Shown here: positions 55,880 to 64,000 of the stretch, piece after piece | Numbering within the stretch: the stretch's first letter is position 1 | Layout: every line of letters starts with the position of its first letter | NCBI RefSeq assembly: GCF_018860745.1 | Contig: NZ_JAHKPY010000002.1 | Coordinates: 626,618-690,617 of the forward strand | Direction of reading: 5' to 3' | Source: Zobellia uliginosa | GTDB taxonomy: Bacteria; Bacteroidota; Bacteroidia; Flavobacteriales; Flavobacteriaceae | DNA: 64,000 nucleotides | The notes under the pieces: model-generated | Told to the model about the DNA's origin: nothing | Databases searched by the model: none | What the model saw: the letters and a program-made list of their open reading frames with translations, nothing else | Program-made: the position numbers and the translations under genes

Positions 55880-56299
55880 TTATTCTTTAAATCGCTCCCA
55901 TTTAATGAGCATAAACTTATCTCCTAGCTCTGTTACTATAACTCCTGCTCCTTTTATGTTGTCTGTATTTCTGAAGTAATCAGCAAGTTCTGAGGCGTTT
56001 AAAATTTTATAGGTTGGGTGATAATCAGAATTGTAAGGCCGTTTAATGTTGTATTTTTTTACCCAATTCATAATACTTACATGAGAAACGCCTAAAATAC
56101 GTTCAATCTCCCTATAGGTAAGGCCCTCCAAATATAATTGTAGAGATTTGTTGACATAATAGACATCTATTTTCTTGCCGATTTTATTTACTGAAAAGAA
56201 ATAATTACACTTTTTACATTTAAAACGTTGTCTATTATTAACTATTCCGCTTTTAATGTAACTGTCAGAACTGCAATTTGGGCATAGTTCAATTTTCAT
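55880..56299 (-). CDS. IS1 InsA-like zinc-ribbon/HTH protein, probable regulator
   Basis: A 139-residue protein. The N-terminal 45 residues are a zinc ribbon (CPNCSSDSYIKSG...FKCKKCNYFF), followed by a helix-turn-helix (YLEGLTYREIERILGVSHVSIMNWVKKY), the same pair that starts IS1-type transposases. The catalytic DDE half is absent; instead there is a short unrelated tail (NASELADYF, KGAGVIVTELGDKFMLIKWERFKE). No inverted repeats typical of an IS border are visible. It is therefore best read as a transposase-derived DNA-binding protein, perhaps controlling the acetate operon it precedes. A dyad upstream (56327-56360) could be its own site. Confidence 0.72.
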   Translation of the reverse strand: MKIELCPNCSSDSYIKSGIVNNRQRFKCKKCNYFFSVNKIGKKIDVYYVNKSLQLYLEGLTYREIERILGVSHVSIMNWVKKYNIKRPYNSDYHPTYKILNASELADYFRNTDNIKGAGVIVTELGDKFMLIKWERFKE

Positions 56300-56326
56300 G
56301 TATATTAATTTTGCATAAATATATCA

Positions 56327-56360
56327 ATTTAGCAATATAATATTTTAAAAATTGCTAAAT
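56327..56360. promoter_or_regulatory. Inverted repeat before the zinc-ribbon gene
   Basis: Perfect 10-base arms ATTTAGCAAT and ATTGCTAAAT are separated by 14 bases, starting 28 bases before the zinc-ribbon ATG (minus strand). The position between divergent genes suggests an operator, possibly bound by that gene's product. Confidence 0.5.
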
Positions 56361-56510
56361 ATTTATTTAAAACCAATTTATTTATGAATTTAAGTAAGAT
56401 AAGTTCGGGATATTTATAAAAGGGCAAGTTAACTTTCATAGTGCTGTAAAGATTTGGGGTTTATAAATTTTTTTAATTTCGGATTCTTATTTTTACGGAA
56501 ACAAGAGCCC

Positions 56511-57092
56511 ATGCTTCATTTAAAACTAGCAACAGACCCGCGTTGGGTTAATATTGTTGAAAAAAATATAGAGGAAATACTTACAGACCATGCATGGTGC
56601 GAACAAAAAGCCGCTACTAACGCTATCACTATAATTACCCTTAATTCTGAGTATCCGGATTTAGTTACCGATTTGCTTCTTTTAGCACAAGAAGAACTGG
56701 AACATTTTCAAATGGTCCATGATATCATTAAAAAACGAGGTTACACTTTAGGGAGAGAACGTAAGGACAGTTATGTTAACGAGCTTTACAAGTTTATGAA
56801 TAAAGGAGGAAGTAGGGTTAAATCTATGGTAGATAGACTCTTGTTTTCTGCTATGATCGAAGCTAGGAGTTGTGAGCGTTTTAAACTGCTTTCAGCAGAA
56901 ATAAAAGACTCGGAACTTTCTAAATTTTATCATGATTTAATGATCAGTGAAGCAGGCCACTATACTACTTTTATTGGTTTCGCTCGTAAATACGGTCAAG
57001 ATGTAGATGTAGACAAACGCTGGCAGGAGCTAGTTGCTTTTGAGGCCGAAGTAATTAAAAACTACGGTAAGGATGAAACCATACATGGTTGA
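56511..57092 (+). CDS. miaE: tRNA-(ms2io6A)-hydroxylase
   Basis: A 193-residue non-haem di-iron hydroxylase that modifies the isopentenyl group of ms2i6A at position 37 of tRNA. The ATG at 56511 starts the usual MLHLKLATDPRW; an upstream in-frame start (56454) adds an unlikely hydrophobic lead. Iron ligands are visible as Glu/His pairs: DHAWCEQKAA, AQEELEHFQMV, EARSCERFKLL, SEAGHYTTF. Length matches the bacterial family. It is a monocistronic unit pointing away from the acetate operon. Confidence 0.93.
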   Translation: MLHLKLATDPRWVNIVEKNIEEILTDHAWCEQKAATNAITIITLNSEYPDLVTDLLLLAQEELEHFQMVHDIIKKRGYTLGRERKDSYVNELYKFMNKGGSRVKSMVDRLLFSAMIEARSCERFKLLSAEIKDSELSKFYHDLMISEAGHYTTFIGFARKYGQDVDVDKRWQELVAFEAEVIKNYGKDETIHG

Positions 57093-57189
57093 AACATGGA
57101 CACTAAGTTTAAAAATTAGTTGTTTCTAACTGTTGGATTAGAAGGTTTTTGATTAATTTTTATTTGTAAGTAATTTAAAAATTGAAAGA

Positions 57190-57223
57190 GATACTGTTAT
57201 TATTTAAGAGCATAAACAGTATC
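57190..57223 (+). repeat. Inverted repeat downstream of miaE
   Basis: Nine-base arms GATACTGTT and AACAGTATC surround a 16-base centre. It lies about 100 bases after miaE and 80 before the BspA-like gene. The T-run after it is weak, so it is either a poor terminator or an operator for the next gene. Confidence 0.4.
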
Positions 57224-57304
57224 GCATATTTTGTACAATATGATCAGCTTTCAAATCGTAATCTAGTTTCTTTTATTAACAGATGAATTAAACAGATTCG
57301 TAAT

Positions 57305-58420
57305 ATGTCCCATCTAAACATTTTCAAAAATTTTATCCTTGCTATTTCAGTTCTTGTTTTTGCTATTTCTTGTAGTAAAGACAATGCAGATCGGAACTCA
57401 ATCGTAGTGGATGAAGAAACTACTACAGAAAATACTATAACCGAAGAAACTGGAGAAGACGAGAATACAGAGGAAGAAGAGGAGGTTGTAGAAGAGGAGG
57501 AAGAGATAATAGAAGGTCCTCAAGACGACCCTTATGATGAAAGTGCTTTTATAATTACATGGGAAGCTGCTTATGATCAAGATTATATCTGGATCAGAAC
57601 AAATCCGGATGTAGATACTCCTTATAACTTTACAGTAAACTGGGGTGATGGAACCATAGACACCGGATTAAGTGAGAATACTATTCATGAATATGCTAAA
57701 GAGGGCGTATATACCGTGCAAATAACCGGTGATTTTCCAGCTATTTATAACGACTCATCATATGCCAATACTAAATTGTTGACTGTGGAAAATTGGGGGG
57801 ATATTAAATGGGAGAGTATGAACCGTGCATTTCAAAATTGCACGAAAATTGTTTTTAATGCTACCGATGTGCCGGATTTATCTAGAGTAACAGATATGTA
57901 TGCAATGTTCGCCAGTGCTACGTTTTTTAATAGCTAACTTAAGGATTGGAATGTAAGCAATGTTACGAATATGGGCTACATGTTTTACGAAGCTAATAAT
58001 TTTAATCAAGACATTTCTACATGGGATGTAAGTAATGTAACCAGTATGAAATCCATGTTCTTAAAGGATAAAGCTTTCAATCAAGATATTTCTTCTTGGG
58101 ATGTAAGTCAGGTAGCAGATATGTATTTTATGTTCTATGGTGCACATATTTTCAATAGTGATTTAAGTGCGTGGAACGTAAGTAACGTAACGGATATGGA
58201 CAGTATGTTTTTCAACGCTGAAGTTTTTAATCAAGATATATCTGAATGGGATGTAAGTAAAGTGACCAATATGGAGAATATGTTTAACGACGCTTTATTA
58301 TTCAGTCAAAACTTATCTGGTTGGGCTACGGAAAATGTTACAGAGTGTAATTCATTTTGGTCTGATAGTTCATTGGAAGAGAGTCAACTACCAACGGAAG
58401 GAACTTGTTTTGGAGGTTAA
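57305..58420 (+). pseudogene. BspA-like (DUF285) surface lipoprotein interrupted by an in-frame stop
   Basis: The frame starts with a lipoprotein signal (ILAISVLVFAISCSKD), a very acidic linker (about 40-80), a PKD-like beta domain (FTVNWGDGTIDTG), and then repeats of the BspA/DUF285 type. It stops at TAA 57935-57937 inside a repeat (FNS-stop-LKDWNVSNVTNM), then continues in the same frame to 58420 with five more repeats of FNQDISxWDVSxVTxM. In the other repeats the stop position holds Asp or Gln-like residues, and CAA to TAA is one change. The reading ends CFGG. A truncated 210-residue product would lose most repeats. It may be a recent nonsense mutation, a sequence error, or phase-variable; which is unknown. 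Role: probable surface adhesin or binding protein. Confidence 0.8.
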
Positions 58421-58719
58421 ACCAAGCCTATTTTATAGAACAATTGGGGCTGCAGGAATAATTGATGTAATGGATAAGGTCCAATTGAATTTTGCTGTAG
58501 CTCATAACCGCAAGAATTTTAAAAGCAAAAGCCTTGTTTCCAAACAATAACCTTTCTCAAGTAGTGTACAAAAATGAGGATGGTGAAATATAGTAAACAA
58601 TTAACATGGCCTATATTGGTGATGGTGACTACCCAAAAACAGCAACAGTTTCATTTGTTTCCACAGATGGTGGTGACAACGAAACTTACTTGACAACCTT
58701 AGCGTATGTAGATGAATAA
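58421..58719 (+). pseudogene. Decayed coding remnant
   Basis: This stretch has coding character but broken frames. One frame (58565-58719) reads VVYKNEDGEI, two stops (58591-58596), TINMAYIGDGDYPKTATV and then SFVSTDGGDNETYLTTLAYVDE. The part before it matches in a different frame, so a frameshift also occurred. A terminator follows at 58743-58766, as expected for a gene end. Probably the tail of an older secreted-protein gene, now dead. Confidence 0.5.
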
Positions 58720-58742
58720 GAATTATAATTTTTAAATGATAG

Positions 58743-58766
58743 AAAGCAGCCTACAGGCTGTTTTTT
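58743..58766 (+). terminator. Terminator after the decayed remnant
   Basis: CAGCC and GGCTG arms (extended by A-T pairs) around a TACA loop, followed by six T. It lies 24 bases after the last codon of the remnant at 58421-58719. Confidence 0.8.
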
Positions 58767-58955
58767 GTTTCTAGTTCAATTAATATAAAATCTTGTGTTC
58801 CTCAGGTTAATAGATGTATAGGATAGGGAAGTTCCGGTGGGTATAGATGAGGTGCTTTACAATAGTTCCATTTGTTCAAGAGTTGATTTTTCAGCTTATG
58901 ACTCAACCCAATAAAATAATAGGAATATTTAGTAACCGCATAATTGGTTTAAAGA

Positions 58956-61691
58956 TTATTTGCCTAATAACTTTAAAAGGGCTTCTTTGGTTAGGCTAGT
59001 TTCCCAAGCTAAACGCTCTCCTTTTTCATATTTAAAGTACGTATAGGTTTTACTGTCCTTTGCATAACGAATATGTTCACCATCATAGAAATCATTGTTA
59101 AGAATTACACCTGTTGCTAAAAGCTTATTGTCTACATAAGAATACATGGTTACTTCACCATCAACAAACAGCTTTTCTGGGTTAAGGAAGTTTTTGTATG
59201 TAAACTGCTTAATATGTTTTAAACTAGGATATGCCTTTAATAATATCCCTTCTTTTTTCAAGGTGATAACTAATTTAGAATCAACTAATGAATAATTGAT
59301 ATCATAGCGCGCTTCATGATAATTAATATCGATTGTAGTTATTTTATTTTTATCATATTCTAGTGTGCCTGCTGATACATTAACATCAGAGTATACTTCA
59401 ACTTTTGCTTTCGTTTTTTCTTCATTCAAATATGTACTTCTGAACATCACTAAATCTGATTCTCTTTCTGCAACCGTAAATCCGGTATCCGTATAGATAA
59501 CGGTATTTCGAATTTTTTGATTTAAATCATCTTTTGTTACTATTGTTTTAACAAGTTTTCCGTTTTGGTATTCGTGAAAATGCAACCTATCTTCTGTATG
59601 CTCCATAAACCTGCCCTGGTGCGGTCTACCAGATTTATATTGCATAGAATCTACAACTACTAGGGTTTGATAATCGTTAAAACCTACGTATTGCGCTCCA
59701 AATATTTCCCCATTCTCATAATGGGTGAATGAGGCTAGTATAGGTTCGAATTTAAAAAAATCACCATTATATGGTTTGCCATTTTTGTACACGCCTTTGG
59801 CAATTTCTCCATTTGATTTTTTTAAGTGAGGGTATGATTCGGTTAAAATAATTCCCTTATCGTATTCTGCCTGTCTGCCTATAACTTCTTCGAGCCTTGT
59901 TTCAGTGATTTCTTTTTCAATCCCTTGTTTTAGACCGTTTTTGTACGTTGTAAACGTATGGTCATGTATAACGGTACCCTTTATAGGTTTCCCTTTTTTA
60001 TAGATACAAGTGGTCTTCCTGTCTAAGTCCTTTTCATAGAACTCAATTAATCCATGGCGTTGATTTTTCTTATAAATACCACTAATAGTTAAATCTCGAT
60101 TATTTTCGTCTTGCTCTAAAAAAACACCTTCTTTAATTCCATTTTTATAGGTGGTAATTTCTTCACTATAAACTACGTAATGAACACCGTTGTACGGTAT
60201 TTCATTTTTAAATGTTAATGCATAGGTTTTACCTTTTGCAATAATAAATTGTGCGCTAACAATTCCGTTTTCGTAAGTGGTGCTACCAGTAAAAACTAAA
60301 GTATCATTTTCATGATCAAAATTGAAATTGTCTATTTTAACAATAAGCCCTTTTTCATAGTGCGTTTTGGTATAGTTGTCACAAACTTGACCCGTGTACG
60401 GATTCCCTTTTTTATAAATACATTCGCAAATATCTCCATCTATAAGATTACTTTTGACCTTACCAGTAAGTAAATCATTTTCATATGCTTGTTGTTCTAC
60501 AACTTCACCTTCGTAGTTATACTGAGTAAACATACCATGTTTTTTTCCATCCTTAAATGAAGAAAAAGACAAGCTGTAGGGATTATAAAAAGTTCCGTTC
60601 CAAGGTTTATGGTCCTTGTAGATTCCCTTTGCCACTTCTTTGCCATCTTGCAAGTAATAGGCGCTTTCCCCGTCTTTGTCATTGTTTTTAATATGTTCAT
60701 ATGACTTTACTTGCTCCAAGTTATCAGAATAGAATGAAGTTTGTTTACCATCTAACCTGCCTTCCTTGTAGCTAGAAATTTTACTTTCATAACTATCTAC
60801 GAATTCACCATCCCAATGTTCTCCATCTTTATTTATTCCTCTAGTGATAGCTTCTTTTTTTCTTGAGTATCCTATTTCCTCACCTTCTAATTTTCCGTTG
60901 ACATATGTTTTTAAGTTACTGTAGTTAAAGACAGTTCCGTTATAAGGTTGGTCATCTTTATAATCGACTTTTGAAAACAATTTACCATCGTCAGAAAAAG
61001 TAGCATACTCACCATTTAATTTTCCATTTTTAAAATGCATATAGTCTTCTAAACCTAAGGCATCATCTTCTTTATTGATGAAAAATGTGGCTAACATTCC
61101 GTTTTTTATATTTCCATTTATATATTGATTTTCCCCTATTTTATTTCCTTTTTTATCAAAATATAATGTTATATCAATACTGTCATTCTGTTGTAATTTC
61201 TGTTGCGCTAGTTGATTGGAGTCTTCATAAAACATTTGCTGACCAGTACGCTTACCTTCTTTGTAAATGGGTATGTAACCATTAAAACAGCATGGGTGAA
61301 TAAAAGTACCTTCCCAACCTTCATCATTTCTATATTCGCCCTTGGCTCTTAAAAATCCGTTTTGGGAGTAGACCAATGATTCTCCGTTAAGTTTACCATT
61401 AGTGTAATGCCTACTTTCTAAAAGCTGACCATTTTCATGGTACCATTGTATTTTTCCTTGATTAATTTCATCTTCAAGGTTTGACCAATAGCCATCCATC
61501 TGAATATTTCCACTTATGAAATAGTCCTTTACATGATACAGATCACCCTCTTTTTCTAGCGGTAACGGTCTAAAAAACGATGCATTAGCTTTTTCGGTTC
61601 TATGCCAATCAGCGTCAAAATAGAGCGTGTCTTGTTGTGCCGTTATTTGGATAGTAAAAACTAAAAAGAGTAGGGGGAGTATGCTTTTCAT
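58956..61691 (-). CDS. Giant MORN-repeat secreted protein
   Basis: A 911-residue exported protein with a signal peptide (ILPLLFLVFTIQITAQ). Nearly the whole length is built from MORN/YwqK-type repeats of 20-25 residues with patterns such as YKNGKPYNG, TTYKNGIKEG, KNGKLNGEYATF and YENGKL. The count is well over 25, far above the few repeats of usual YwqK antitoxin-like proteins. The last 150 residues are less repetitive and end KEALLKLLGK. It follows a second such gene by 5 bases and both end in similar segments. Function is unknown; MORN sheets can bind lipids or act as scaffolds. Confidence 0.8.
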   Translation of the reverse strand: MKSILPLLFLVFTIQITAQQDTLYFDADWHRTEKANASFFRPLPLEKEGDLYHVKDYFISGNIQMDGYWSNLEDEINQGKIQWYHENGQLLESRHYTNGKLNGESLVYSQNGFLRAKGEYRNDEGWEGTFIHPCCFNGYIPIYKEGKRTGQQMFYEDSNQLAQQKLQQNDSIDITLYFDKKGNKIGENQYINGNIKNGMLATFFINKEDDALGLEDYMHFKNGKLNGEYATFSDDGKLFSKVDYKDDQPYNGTVFNYSNLKTYVNGKLEGEEIGYSRKKEAITRGINKDGEHWDGEFVDSYESKISSYKEGRLDGKQTSFYSDNLEQVKSYEHIKNNDKDGESAYYLQDGKEVAKGIYKDHKPWNGTFYNPYSLSFSSFKDGKKHGMFTQYNYEGEVVEQQAYENDLLTGKVKSNLIDGDICECIYKKGNPYTGQVCDNYTKTHYEKGLIVKIDNFNFDHENDTLVFTGSTTYENGIVSAQFIIAKGKTYALTFKNEIPYNGVHYVVYSEEITTYKNGIKEGVFLEQDENNRDLTISGIYKKNQRHGLIEFYEKDLDRKTTCIYKKGKPIKGTVIHDHTFTTYKNGLKQGIEKEITETRLEEVIGRQAEYDKGIILTESYPHLKKSNGEIAKGVYKNGKPYNGDFFKFEPILASFTHYENGEIFGAQYVGFNDYQTLVVVDSMQYKSGRPHQGRFMEHTEDRLHFHEYQNGKLVKTIVTKDDLNQKIRNTVIYTDTGFTVAERESDLVMFRSTYLNEEKTKAKVEVYSDVNVSAGTLEYDKNKITTIDINYHEARYDINYSLVDSKLVITLKKEGILLKAYPSLKHIKQFTYKNFLNPEKLFVDGEVTMYSYVDNKLLATGVILNNDFYDGEHIRYAKDSKTYTYFKYEKGERLAWETSLTKEALLKLLGK

Positions 61692-61696
61692 TATAG

Positions 61697-64000
61697 TTAA
61701 TGTTTGGTTTTAATTAGTTGTACTAATTGCTGTTTGGTTATATTTTTTTGATCTTCAACCAATTTACCTTTCTTATACAAGTTAAAGTTATAGCTGCCAT
61801 CTTTGTTTATATTAGTTGTAACACCGTTGTACTCTCTGCCTTCTTTATACATACATGTGGCAATAGGAGTTTCTTCACCATCTAAATAAAAACTTGCCGG
61901 ACCATCACCAAAATAAAATAGTCGAAGCCAGTCTTGAACATCACTAGGTTTTATAATATGCGCAGGTTTAAGTGTACTTTCAAACTTAATCAGCATATTT
62001 TCTAAGTCAAAAACTAGATTTATTTTATTCAAAGAAATACTTTCTATGGTAACGTTTGTGCCATATTCCTTAAATGAAAATGAAGCATTTGAAATTCCTT
62101 TTTTTGAAAATGAAAATCTTCCCATTTCATTTCCATTGCCGGTAATAATTGCGGTTCCTGCACTAGAATCGGTATTTATATAAGTTACTTCACTAGAATA
62201 ATTGGTCGTGTTATTGGAAGGTCGTTCATTAGTAGTTTTATAGCCTTCATTGGTATACCTAACTATTGCATCTGGTTTTTTACTAAGTCCCCATGTAAAA
62301 ATATTGGTCTGTACTAAATTTCCATTTTCATAAAGGTGTTCTAGGGTATCGCTATGGTATATTTCAAGTAGATTGCCTTGAAATGGTTTTCCGTTTTTAT
62401 AGCTTACACTATCTAAAACAACCTGCATATTGGATCCCATGGTAGTAAAGTATTCCATGCCCGATTTTTTACCGTTTGCATAATGACTTACAGACTGATA
62501 GCTACTTTTGGTTTCTGTATCAGGTAGGTTAATAGCTAGTGTCGTTAAAAAATCTCCTGAAAAAGGCATGTTGTTTTTATAGGTACCTACAAGACTTTTT
62601 TTGTCTTTGAAAGGGAGAAAAATAATTTCACTTAGTATCTTTCCATTTTTATATTGAATCACTTTTTCTATTAAATTCTCTTTGAAATTGACCACAGTTT
62701 CTTCTCCATTTTTCTTACCTTTTTTATAGCTAGTAAGTGTGTACTTCTCTGGGAAATAGTTTTTGTCGATTTTTTCTAGTGTGGCAAAGCTACCTTCAAA
62801 CGAAATGCCGTTTTTATAGCTGCCCTCAGCAATTAAATCTTCATTGTAATAGAATTTTCCTTGATGAAGTTTACTGTCTTTATATTCGTAGTTAGCTTTA
62901 AATTTCTGAGAGATGTATTCCTCTTTTAATTGTTCGCCTTCGTTGTAGGTGCTGCGGGTATAATTAGTGCCGCCAGAATACTCATAAAATACTCCGGTAA
63001 AAGGTTTGTTCTTATTGTACAGTCCTTCTGCTATTAATGTACTTTCTTCAAAGTATTTAATTTGACCATGCAGCTTACCATCTATATAGTTTCTGCTAAT
63101 ACTATCAAAAGGTGAATTGTAGGCTCCATAAGCACGCATAGGAGTTTCTAATCCGTTTTTAAGTCCGTTTTTATAAGATATAATGGTGTCTTTGTAAATT
63201 GCAGTACCATCAATTGGTTTTCCATTTTGGTACATACAAAATGTACTTGTCTTACTTTGTAAATTTTCAAATTCTATTTTTCCTTCGTAAACGCCTTGGT
63301 TGTAATTACCAGATGCTATATAGCCCTTATATTTCTTACTGATTCGAAAAGGACCTTCTTTTGTACCATTTTTAAAAGTGGTTAGGCTACCCGATATACG
63401 ATCGTATTCTCGACCAGAATATGCCTTGCCATTTTTATAAATTAGCTCGTATGCTTCTCCGTTTAAGTTGACAAATTTTTTAGTTTTCTCTTTATCTTTA
63501 AACAACTGAATTTCTATTTTTTCACCTTCATTTTCCGAATTGCAAGAGGTTAATTTAATCAATTGTCCATCTACATACTCATAAACGTCATAACCTTTGC
63601 ATTCTTCACCGTTGAAAGGTTTTTGATTTCTATACTCACATTCACATGTTTTGGTTTTAAAAAGCCCTGTACTCATGACTTTACCTGAAATCTTACCATT
63701 AACATATTCACGTATGGAAATTATTTTTCCTTGTTCATTAAAGGTGGTGAGCGGACCATGAAAAACGCCTTCTTTATAAGAGGTGATTTTGCGCGTATAT
63801 TCATTGTAAAATGAACCGTTATATGACATTCCCGCCTTATTTATACCTCTAGCTTTTTCTTTACCGTCTTCGTAATAGGAAATTTCTTCGCCTTCTTTTA
63901 AACCATCGCTAATAGCATACTTCTGCTTTTTTTGACTAAAATTTAAATCATAGTATGCTGTGGTGAAACCGTCATTTTTTCCGTCTGTGTACGTGGTTTT
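61697..64000 (-). CDS. Second MORN-repeat protein (5' end beyond the window)
   Basis: A paralogue of the gene at 58956-61691. The reading frame has no stop from the last base of the window, so the true start lies to the right; the inner ATG at 63829 is not a good start because repeats (DGKNDGFTT, DGLKEGEEISYYEDGK) continue upstream in the same frame. At least 768 residues are seen. Repeats such as YKNGKAYSG, TTFKNGTKEG, YANGKKSG and YKEGREYNG fill it, and the end (ITKQQLVQLIKTKH) resembles that of the neighbour. The two genes are 5 bases apart and co-transcribed. Likely exported, but the signal region is not visible. Confidence 0.8.
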   Translation of the reverse strand, partial: KTTYTDGKNDGFTTAYYDLNFSQKKQKYAISDGLKEGEEISYYEDGKEKARGINKAGMSYNGSFYNEYTRKITSYKEGVFHGPLTTFNEQGKIISIREYVNGKISGKVMSTGLFKTKTCECEYRNQKPFNGEECKGYDVYEYVDGQLIKLTSCNSENEGEKIEIQLFKDKEKTKKFVNLNGEAYELIYKNGKAYSGREYDRISGSLTTFKNGTKEGPFRISKKYKGYIASGNYNQGVYEGKIEFENLQSKTSTFCMYQNGKPIDGTAIYKDTIISYKNGLKNGLETPMRAYGAYNSPFDSISRNYIDGKLHGQIKYFEESTLIAEGLYNKNKPFTGVFYEYSGGTNYTRSTYNEGEQLKEEYISQKFKANYEYKDSKLHQGKFYYNEDLIAEGSYKNGISFEGSFATLEKIDKNYFPEKYTLTSYKKGKKNGEETVVNFKENLIEKVIQYKNGKILSEIIFLPFKDKKSLVGTYKNNMPFSGDFLTTLAINLPDTETKSSYQSVSHYANGKKSGMEYFTTMGSNMQVVLDSVSYKNGKPFQGNLLEIYHSDTLEHLYENGNLVQTNIFTWGLSKKPDAIVRYTNEGYKTTNERPSNNTTNYSSEVTYINTDSSAGTAIITGNGNEMGRFSFSKKGISNASFSFKEYGTNVTIESISLNKINLVFDLENMLIKFESTLKPAHIIKPSDVQDWLRLFYFGDGPASFYLDGEETPIATCMYKEGREYNGVTTNINKDGSYNFNLYKKGKLVEDQKNITKQQLVQLIKTKH

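Noticed and set aside
55880-56299. Intact IS1-family insertion sequence
   Set aside because: Only the InsA-like DNA-binding half is present; no catalytic DDE half and no terminal inverted repeats were found.
58335-58550. A 71-codon frame overlapping the end of the BspA-like gene
   Set aside because: It spans the gene end and the decayed remnant out of frame, so it is better read as part of the remnant than as a gene.

Overview
The window is a 64 kb piece of a Bacteroidota chromosome, most likely from a marine, polysaccharide-degrading member of the Flavobacteriaceae (Zobellia, Maribacter, Arenibacter or similar; the genus is inference). The signs are AT-rich spacers without clear Shine-Dalgarno sequences, a type IX secretion C-terminal sorting domain, TonB receptors with a carboxypeptidase-like N-terminal domain, DUF3570/DUF4266/ApbE genes, and secreted carbohydrate-active proteins with malectin, PKD and CBM6-like modules. 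No rRNA, tRNA, CRISPR array or intact insertion sequence was seen.

Layout. (1) 25-765: a PHP-type tyrosine phosphatase, probably the edge of a capsule/EPS locus. (2) 965-16185: a small nonribosomal peptide locus. On the minus strand are a TonB receptor, a His-rich small protein, and a stand-alone adenylation enzyme, carrier protein and C-A-T synthetase whose adenylation domain is interrupted by a PP-loop ATP-pyrophosphatase/amidotransferase-like domain. Diverging on the plus strand are a HupE/UreJ-type metal permease, a C-A-T-TE synthetase with a Cys-nucleophile thioesterase, and a phosphopantetheinyl transferase. Three adenylation domains plus a receptor and a metal permease suggest synthesis and uptake of a tripeptide-like metallophore. 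(3) 16393-23883: a 2496-residue secreted multidomain protein with a T9SS tail. (4) 23951-26468: ApbE, DUF4266 and DUF3570. (5) 26902-29856: a DUF5060 glycoside hydrolase preceded by two near-identical palindromes. (6) 30006-30482: guanine deaminase.

(7) 30806-41918: a tightly packed plus-strand run. It holds a Crp/Fnr regulator, a phosphatase-like/kinase-like/Omp85 fusion, a Rieske-glutamate synthase fusion, an unknown protein, a YjeF-type epimerase, a Rieske-TPP enzyme fusion, a Na+/H+ antiporter and a PycTM-like membrane protein. (8) 41921-46128: unknown proteins, including a beta-propeller-like lipoprotein. (9) 46419-56299: an acetate utilisation locus with acetyl-CoA synthetase, a single-domain response regulator, an SSS-STAC histidine kinase, an acetate symporter with its DUF4212 partner, a porin, and a transposase-derived zinc-ribbon/HTH protein. 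(10) 56511-57092: miaE. (11) 57305-58719: a BspA-like lipoprotein broken by an in-frame stop, followed by a decayed coding remnant. (12) 58956-64000: two tandem giant MORN-repeat proteins, the second running off the right edge.

The main novelty candidates are the interrupted Asn-type adenylation domain inside a metallophore-like locus, the double-Rieske operon with its kinase-like outer-membrane fusion and orphan PycTM protein, and the paired operators before the glycoside hydrolase.
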